Below, in pieces: positions 58,218-64,000 of a DNA stretch of 64,000 bases (its first letter is position 1; the number at the start of each line of letters is the position of its first letter). The position numbers and the translations under genes were made by a program. The notes beneath the pieces were generated by a model. The model saw nothing but the letters and a program-made list of their open reading frames with translations, was not told the origin of the DNA and made no database searches. The stretch is taken from the NCBI GenBank assembly GCA_007922305.1, contig ML677334.1:14828318-14892317 (forward strand), in the 5' to 3' direction. The DNA is from Dermatemys mawii. Its lineage: Eukaryota > Chordata > Testudines > Dermatemydidae.

Positions 58218-59949
58218 TGGTATTTCTTAATTGACTCAAGCTCCAAGCCCCAGTTGACTTGGACAGGGCTGCCTGTCTTCTTCCATTCCACATGTTGGGT
58301 TAGATCTTCAGCTGCAGAAAATCAGCATGGTTCCATTGAAGGTAATAGAACAATGCCAGTTTATACCTGCTGATGGCCAATCCATCTGCATTAAAGTTAG
58401 AATAACATTTTCAAAGCACGTGATATTTGGGTCCTGAAGATATTGTGTTTGGAGTGAATCCCAGTGGAACATTCCTGTCTGACTCAATTTCAAATTCTTT
58501 TTTATCTTAGTTGTATGTACAACTCCACACATGGCCATCTTTGGACCACTGTACTGGTAGGAAAACATTTCTTTGCAGTTCAAAAAGACTGAGATGTAAG
58601 TGTATATTCTGGTATTATTCTTAACAGGTATAATTCCAGAATTAAAAATAAAAATCATGAGAGTAAACTTACTTATGTTCCTTACTTCTAGTGCCTTCAG
58701 CACTTTCCTCTGAGACAGTCAATATTTCCAAAACAAGGTTTATTAACACCTATTGCAATACAACACACTGCTGTTCATTTCTAGACTGATATTGGAAGGT
58801 TTAAATACTCTCAATGCTTCCTGCGAGCATCTAGCTGTAGGTGGAAGAGGTAGATTTAATCAAAAAGTAAACAAAGTTTCAACCCACTGAGAATGATTCT
58901 TGGAGCTTGATAATAAAGACAGCAGGATTATATCAGACCTTTTCTTGAAGAATGGAGTGTTGGACAGTTTCCTGATTAATTTTCTAAATCTTCACTTCTC
59001 TTTCATGTTAAATCTTGCCACAGAATTTGCTAGCATTTTCTTGTTCTTTTAAGTTGGGAATTTGATTCCCAACAGTACTAATGCAGGTTTCATATTGGAA
59101 AGAAAAAGTTATGAAAATTCTTAGGCTGCACTAAGAAAATTTTAGATCATCACTTTGTATGGCAAGTTCATCATTACCTTTTGTAACCACATATCTATTT
59201 TCAGTTGTCAGGATCTTGTAGCAGAATCAAAAGCACTGTGCTGTAGGAGAGGTATATAAGGACTGGAGAATTTTTTACCTCACTATATTCTTGATGCCCA
59301 TCACCAAAACTTCTATCTGGCAAGGACATTTTCCTGCCTCATTCTGAATTTTTTTCAGGTATGGGTCCAAATAGAAACTATTTAAAAATCACATTGTTCA
59401 CTAAAGAGATCTCATTAGAATGAATTTTACTGGTAACCAAAGAGGAACATGCTTCATCAAATCTACTGCATAAACAGTTACTTTTTTGCCTCATTATATG
59501 GAGAAACATTAAAGTGAAACTGAGGACCTGATTCTGAAGATAATGGATTTGGTCTAGAAAGATTATCAGAATAGATGCAGTCATATAAGCAATATTTATG
59601 TTAATGTACCATCAGGAATGAAGATGAATTGGTTATTATACTAAAATACTTTCTTCGTTCAAAATTGCCTGATTTTATAGTTTCCTGAATTATTTCCTAC
59701 TTTTCTTTTCACAAGCATTCCTTAACATGTTTTCACTCCACGTCAAAGTTGAGAGGCACAGTAGTAGTTATTTTGAAGGAGCCTGCTTATATTGAATTCA
59801 GATATAGCAGGAGTCATATTACTTCCCTGCATTTGCACTGTGGACATTGCAATTAATTTTATAGCTAACATCCGCTTTATAGGGCCAAATTCTATCTGCA
59901 TTTACCCAACAGCCAGCTTCTTATTCTTTTATATGTCATTTGGAAAGCA
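58218..59949. other. Unannotated AT-rich stretch
   Basis: No gene or nameable repeat seen. A 131-codon minus-strand open frame (58308-58703) has no domain signature. Confidence 0.45.
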
Positions 59950-60400
59950 ACAAGTTAAGATTATAATTGAATCTTGAAGTTCAAAAGCCATTCTAGTGTT
60001 TCTGGGGTAAATAGACGGATCTCTCTCATTCCACCACTGCAAGCATGAATGGGACAATTCTCTGTGATGTGTCACATAGTTTATACCTCACCACAGTCAC
60101 AATTTGATGATTTTTTGATCTTCCATTTGTGGGTGAGGGATTCATACCTTCCGTGCATTCTCCAGACATGGTTAAGTGTGGCCTACTGCATAAGGGAAAG
60201 GCAGAATCCAGGGACATCTTTTGTTGGCTCTTTAGTCAGGTCTTTGCTTGGGATGTCACAAGAGTCCCATGATTCAAGTCGTCATGTGCTGGTGTCCTTT
60301 TCATTGGCCTATACTATAGCATTGATGTGTGGATCCAAAAAGAATCCCAGTTGCCACCGAGAGCCAACACCCAGTAGAACCACTGTGATCTTATTAAAGA
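59950..60400 (-). pseudogene. LINE ORF2 C-terminal zinc-knuckle remnant
   Basis: One minus-strand frame, without a shift but with several stops, reads ...DIPSKDLTKEPTKDVPGF..., then ATLNHVWRMHGRYESLTHKW, then SSNCDCGEV*TM*HITENCP, and then LFTPETLEWL. The pattern 'LN..R..HGRY....KW....S..CDCGE.QTM.HI...CP' is the C-terminal end of a non-LTR retrotransposon ORF2, where a CCHC-type knuckle follows the reverse transcriptase. It differs from the CR1 copies nearby, so it is a separate LINE clade. At least four stop codons make it dead. Confidence 0.7.
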
Positions 60401-61562
60401 AAGGAGGTGGTGAGACTTTGGAGAATTTATGATTAGGGTCTACATTTCCTGTGTGCTTTAGAGTTTTTCTCTTTTGTGGTCCCTATACCTCAGCATGTGA
60501 GAAGGGTTATGACAGCATTTGGGATAGGTAGAGACGTGACTGTGTGGATCCATCAGCCATTCTCACTGACATGCTGCTAACAGAGGATGGAGATTTTTCT
60601 CCACAGTGCAGTACAGAAGCCCCATGTTACAGGCCACTTAGGCTGCAAGCTGATATTGAAGTTTGATTCAAAGTGAATCATTCTGTGAAATATGATTTTA
60701 TTTAGAGCTGACCAGGAACTGACATTTGCATTCTGTGGGAAATGTCAATGTTTAAAATCTATTTTCATTCTCAGTTGGAATAAAAAGATAATGTTCTCCA
60801 AAAAGTCAAAATTGTGGAAAAAAATAAAATAAATCCAGAGACATTGGGAAGTTTTGGTTTGATGGTGCTGAAATACTTCAAATCTGTGTTTATATTAAAC
60901 CCCAGTTTTATGAACATCAGTCTTAAAAATGACACATTATATAAACCATGTTTTTATGGCCGAAGTCATCTTTCTGCTGCCAAATGTGACTTCAGTCAGT
61001 GGTCCAGTGACTTGAAAAGACCTGCGAGTTTTGTCAGCAAAGAAGAGATGCAGTTCTCTCAAAGAAAAATCAGGTATATTGAACACTTCTGATGCCAGTT
61101 GTTATGTACACACTCATTGAATGATTAATAAATTGACTTGTAATTTTGAGAGATTCAATTTTATGATTTTTTTTTCAATTTCATGAACTAAGTCCCTAAT
61201 AAAGTCACAAAATAGGGGTTCTACAGTATAATATTATAAATAGTATATAATACTGTTATAATAGGATAAAAACCATATTTAATATAAAAGTCTGTTAAAT
61301 TATAACAATACATTCAATTTTTTAACCTTTTCCTACAGAAAATGTCATCAAAATAGACACATTGTGAAATGTGTTAATTTATACAGAACTGCATTTTCAG
61401 TGGATGACTGCTATGTTGAACATCTTTTTGGCAGCTCTAATTTAATCATAAAATATACAACAGTTTAATGAAAATAATTACATAATAACAATAACTATGA
61501 CATAATAACATAACAATAACTATGACAATAATTGTATAGCAGAAATGATAAATAACTTTCTG
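60401..61562. other. Unannotated AT-rich stretch
   Basis: No gene. A tandem duplication (acataataacaataactatg type) lies at about 61480-61530. Confidence 0.45.
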
Positions 61563-62104
61563 ACCTTCATCACAGGGTAGTGTGCTGCCCCCTGGGGAGC
61601 GTGATGACCTAGGAGTCCCAGGCGCGCCCTAGTCCACCCGGTCCCAGCCCTGACTCCTAGTAGTGGCAGACGGTTCCACCACTGAGGAACTCATCTGCAA
61701 CACCCTGCCTATATCTGGAACTATGGCCAGTCCGCCCCTGGGCTACTTCCTACTGTGGTTCTGATGGCAGTAACTGAGGCATCTTCAGGTTGCTCAGCTG
61801 CGGCTGTTCTCAATTTCTCCGACCCTTCCTGGGTATCGGTGGGCACTTGGGCATTGGCTGGGGCTTCCGTGCTTTGGGCTTCAGTGGGGTGGGTTGGTAG
61901 CTGCTCCCCGGCAAGAGCTTGTATTCTACATTCTTCCCCTCTGGCAGTGAGCCCCAGCTGAACTGGGCTGCCTGCCTTCATAGAGCTACCGCACCTGGAG
62001 CATGGCCAGTAGGGGCATAGGGATGTGGCTTCCTCAGTCATCAAGGAAGGGTTAATCCCTTCCTCTCAAGGGTTGGGTGAGTACATCCCATCACACACCC
62101 TTTA
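61563..62104 (-). repeat. GC-rich LTR-like block with 107-codon frame
   Basis: This isolated GC-rich island lies in AT-rich DNA and ends in 'catcaca' type sequence on both sides (atcacaggg at about 61570, cccatcacaca at about 62090). That suggests an LTR or related repeat read on the minus strand (tgtgatggga...). The minus-strand frame 61721-62044 begins MMTEEATSLCPYWPCSRCGS and continues with an Ala/Glu/Thr/Pro-rich sequence. I do not know its function, and it may be only a repeat-derived frame. Confidence 0.4.
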
Positions 62105-62220
62105 ACTTTCTGTTTGTTAAACTAAACAGATTGAGCTCCTTGAGTCTATTACTATAAGGCATGTTTTTCAATCCTTTAATCATGATTTTGACTCATCTCT
62201 GGATTCTCCAATTTATCAAC
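62105..62220 (-). repeat. CR1 LINE fragment, antisense
   Basis: 'gagctccttgagtctattactataaggcat' and 'caatcctttaatcat' match the same part of CR1 as 48965-49020. Confidence 0.65.
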
Positions 62221-64000
62221 ATAGAACTAAATAGAGTAGGATAAATTTTAAAGATCTCTAGTTCTCAAAAATGATAGGGACAACCAATATGTTATTAGAT
62301 CAATATATTACTAGGTGTCATTGGGGTAATACATATGCTACAATTCATGTAAGACAAGCCAGCAAAATTGTAAATGGAGACGAGTCTAGCTATGAAGTTG
62401 TTGGATGATTGGAGTCAGTTGTTTTACTGAAATAGAAGCTGCTGAAAAATTTGGATCCAAATACGGGTTTGGGTTCCAGTCAACAATAAATTTGGGGAGC
62501 GCTCAGTTTTGAGGTGTCAGTTTTGCTCCCTCTATGCATAATAAACTAAAATCATCACGTCTTTGTCAGACAAACACAAGAATCTGTGTATGATTTCATA
62601 AAGACGATAATACTGAATGTCTGTGGGAGAGTATATATTTCTATACCAATAGCGAATAATATCTTTTCTTCCCTTTTTCTTTGTAAGAAGTTTCTAGAGC
62701 AACAAAATGGATTTTGTGTCGGCATAATATAAATGGAAGAAACTAAACAGTCTTTAAATGGAAGACAACAGTGTGTACCCTTCATGTCACTTAACATTCT
62801 GCTAATTGCATTTAATTGTGAAAAGTATTATCCTTCCACATGGACTACATAATTTAAGGCAAAAGTACTTACAAATTCACTTTCATAGTTGTACGTGTGA
62901 AAAGGAATTAAGGTTCACCTCAAAACAAACTCAGGCTTTTTTATATAATATTTTCCTTTGATCTTCAGAATGTGTCTAGAATGATTTAGGCAGCAAGATT
63001 TAATATCTGCTAGTAGGTTTGTGCTTGATATTCATATTTAATTGCTTTCCCAGTTTCAGTATTGTTTCTAAATTATTTGAATGAATGATCTTTCTTATAC
63101 ACTTACTTTTGATACACAAAGGTGCTGCAGAAGGTGGGACTGGCAGCTTTTGTAGATGGCACACTTCCTCCTTCATGATCTGTTGCCCTTTTGATGATGA
63201 TAGAGGGTACCTGCCCAACCGCTAGTGCCATCTCAAAGATTACACATAAAATAGAGGGCCTAATTCTAGTTTCTGCTATGCAGATTCATTCCACTCCAGT
63301 TGTGCAGTGTGTCTATAAAGCCAACTTAATTAGCTATGTGGAAATTCCTCTGGTAGAAGCAGAATTCTAGAGTGGCACACAACCTAAGCTATGACCGTAT
63401 ACCTGCTTCTCAGCTCCTGGCATGGGGGACAAGACTGAGGAAAGTGACGATGTCTAGAGTGCCTTTGTGCACCAGTTATTTCCAGTTGCCAGTGGCCCCT
63501 CGAAGCAATGGAAAGCTGAGAATAGGTTAGAACAGGCTGTTTTAACTTCTGCTGGGGGCTGTACCCAGAAATGCAGATACAAAACTTGTATAAAGTCATC
63601 CTTTCACTCTCATCTTCCCCTTCAGAATTTCTATCAAGGAGAAGTCAAGGGTGCCTGAGACTCAAAAACTGAGATCCTAACTATTGGCGGCAGTTAGAGC
63701 TCAGATTGTTTCAGAATGTAGTGGTGTCAGTTCCATGAGGCAATGCCTGTGTATGCAGTACAGTGGTGCACAAGTGAACATCCTGGGTTTTATTCTCCTT
63801 CCAATTCCATCCATAGAAATCAGTACTGTAGTATTAGCACAGACATCAATCAAGTCACACAAAATAACAATCAGGCCCACTCTCTCTCCAAAGCAAATAG
63901 ATGTTGTTGAGATGGATCTTTGACTGCTGCTCTGATGTAAAACTGGTGTTACCCACCGTTTGCTACCCCATGTAATCACCCATTTCTCTGTGTCGGGGGA
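62221..64000. other. Unannotated AT-rich stretch
   Basis: No gene or nameable repeat. Open frames of 60-92 codons overlap on both strands near 63380-63980 and show no domain. Confidence 0.45.

Noticed and set aside
61721..62044. 107-codon frame as a firm gag gene
   Set aside because: No capsid, CCHC knuckle or protease motif is visible, so I left it as a repeat-derived frame.

Overview
This window looks like non-coding nuclear DNA from a reptile, most probably a cryptodiran turtle. The reasons are AT-rich sequence without any host exon I can recognise, many CR1 LINE fragments (mostly 3' ends), old tRNA/MIR-like SINEs, GC-richer solo LTRs, Harbinger and hAT foldback elements and a Penelope-like retroelement fragment. 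The species call rests on remembered repeat families, not on a search. I found no intact host protein gene, tRNA, rRNA or CRISPR array. Everything with coding character belongs to mobile elements.

Layout. 1-10 kb: AT-rich, two CR1 3' ends, a small TIR element (3969-4244), an LTR-like block (5830-6850), a G-rich degenerate minisatellite (7080-7520) and a palindromic MITE (8517-8791). 10-24.3 kb: an LTR-like repeat, a SINE split by a hAT MITE with exact 8-bp target duplication (14480-14657), two solo LTRs with matching target duplications (20663-21498 and 22675-23463), and a decayed Penelope-like GIY-YIG fragment (23500-24300). 26.7-29.4 kb: the best preserved element, a compact LTR retrotransposon on the minus strand with two 379-bp LTRs differing at 3 sites, a 5-bp target duplication, a tRNA-Pro type primer-binding site, a polypurine tract, and one gag-protease frame (SCAN-like capsid, CCHC knuckle, retropepsin) broken by two TGA codons. 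It has no reverse transcriptase or integrase and would need a partner.

32-39 kb: a 3.3-kb antisense CR1 carrying two later insertions with target duplications, then a 1.9-kb PIF/Harbinger element with TAA duplication and a Myb/SANT-like remnant. 41-46 kb: a G-tract-rich hAT-like repeat and a decayed DNA transposon (about 44.02-45.89 kb). The latter encodes a protein family known to me only as uncharacterised; its middle is deleted, and three copies of the 9-mer TGATGCAAT lie upstream of its start codon. 47-64 kb: LTR-like fragments, CR1 copies in both orientations, two further hAT MITEs, a LINE C-terminal zinc-knuckle remnant (59.95-60.4 kb) and a GC-rich LTR-like block (61.56-62.1 kb).

There is no operon or pathway here. 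The relationships that matter are nesting order (which element landed in which) and trans-dependence of the non-autonomous elements on partners elsewhere in the genome.
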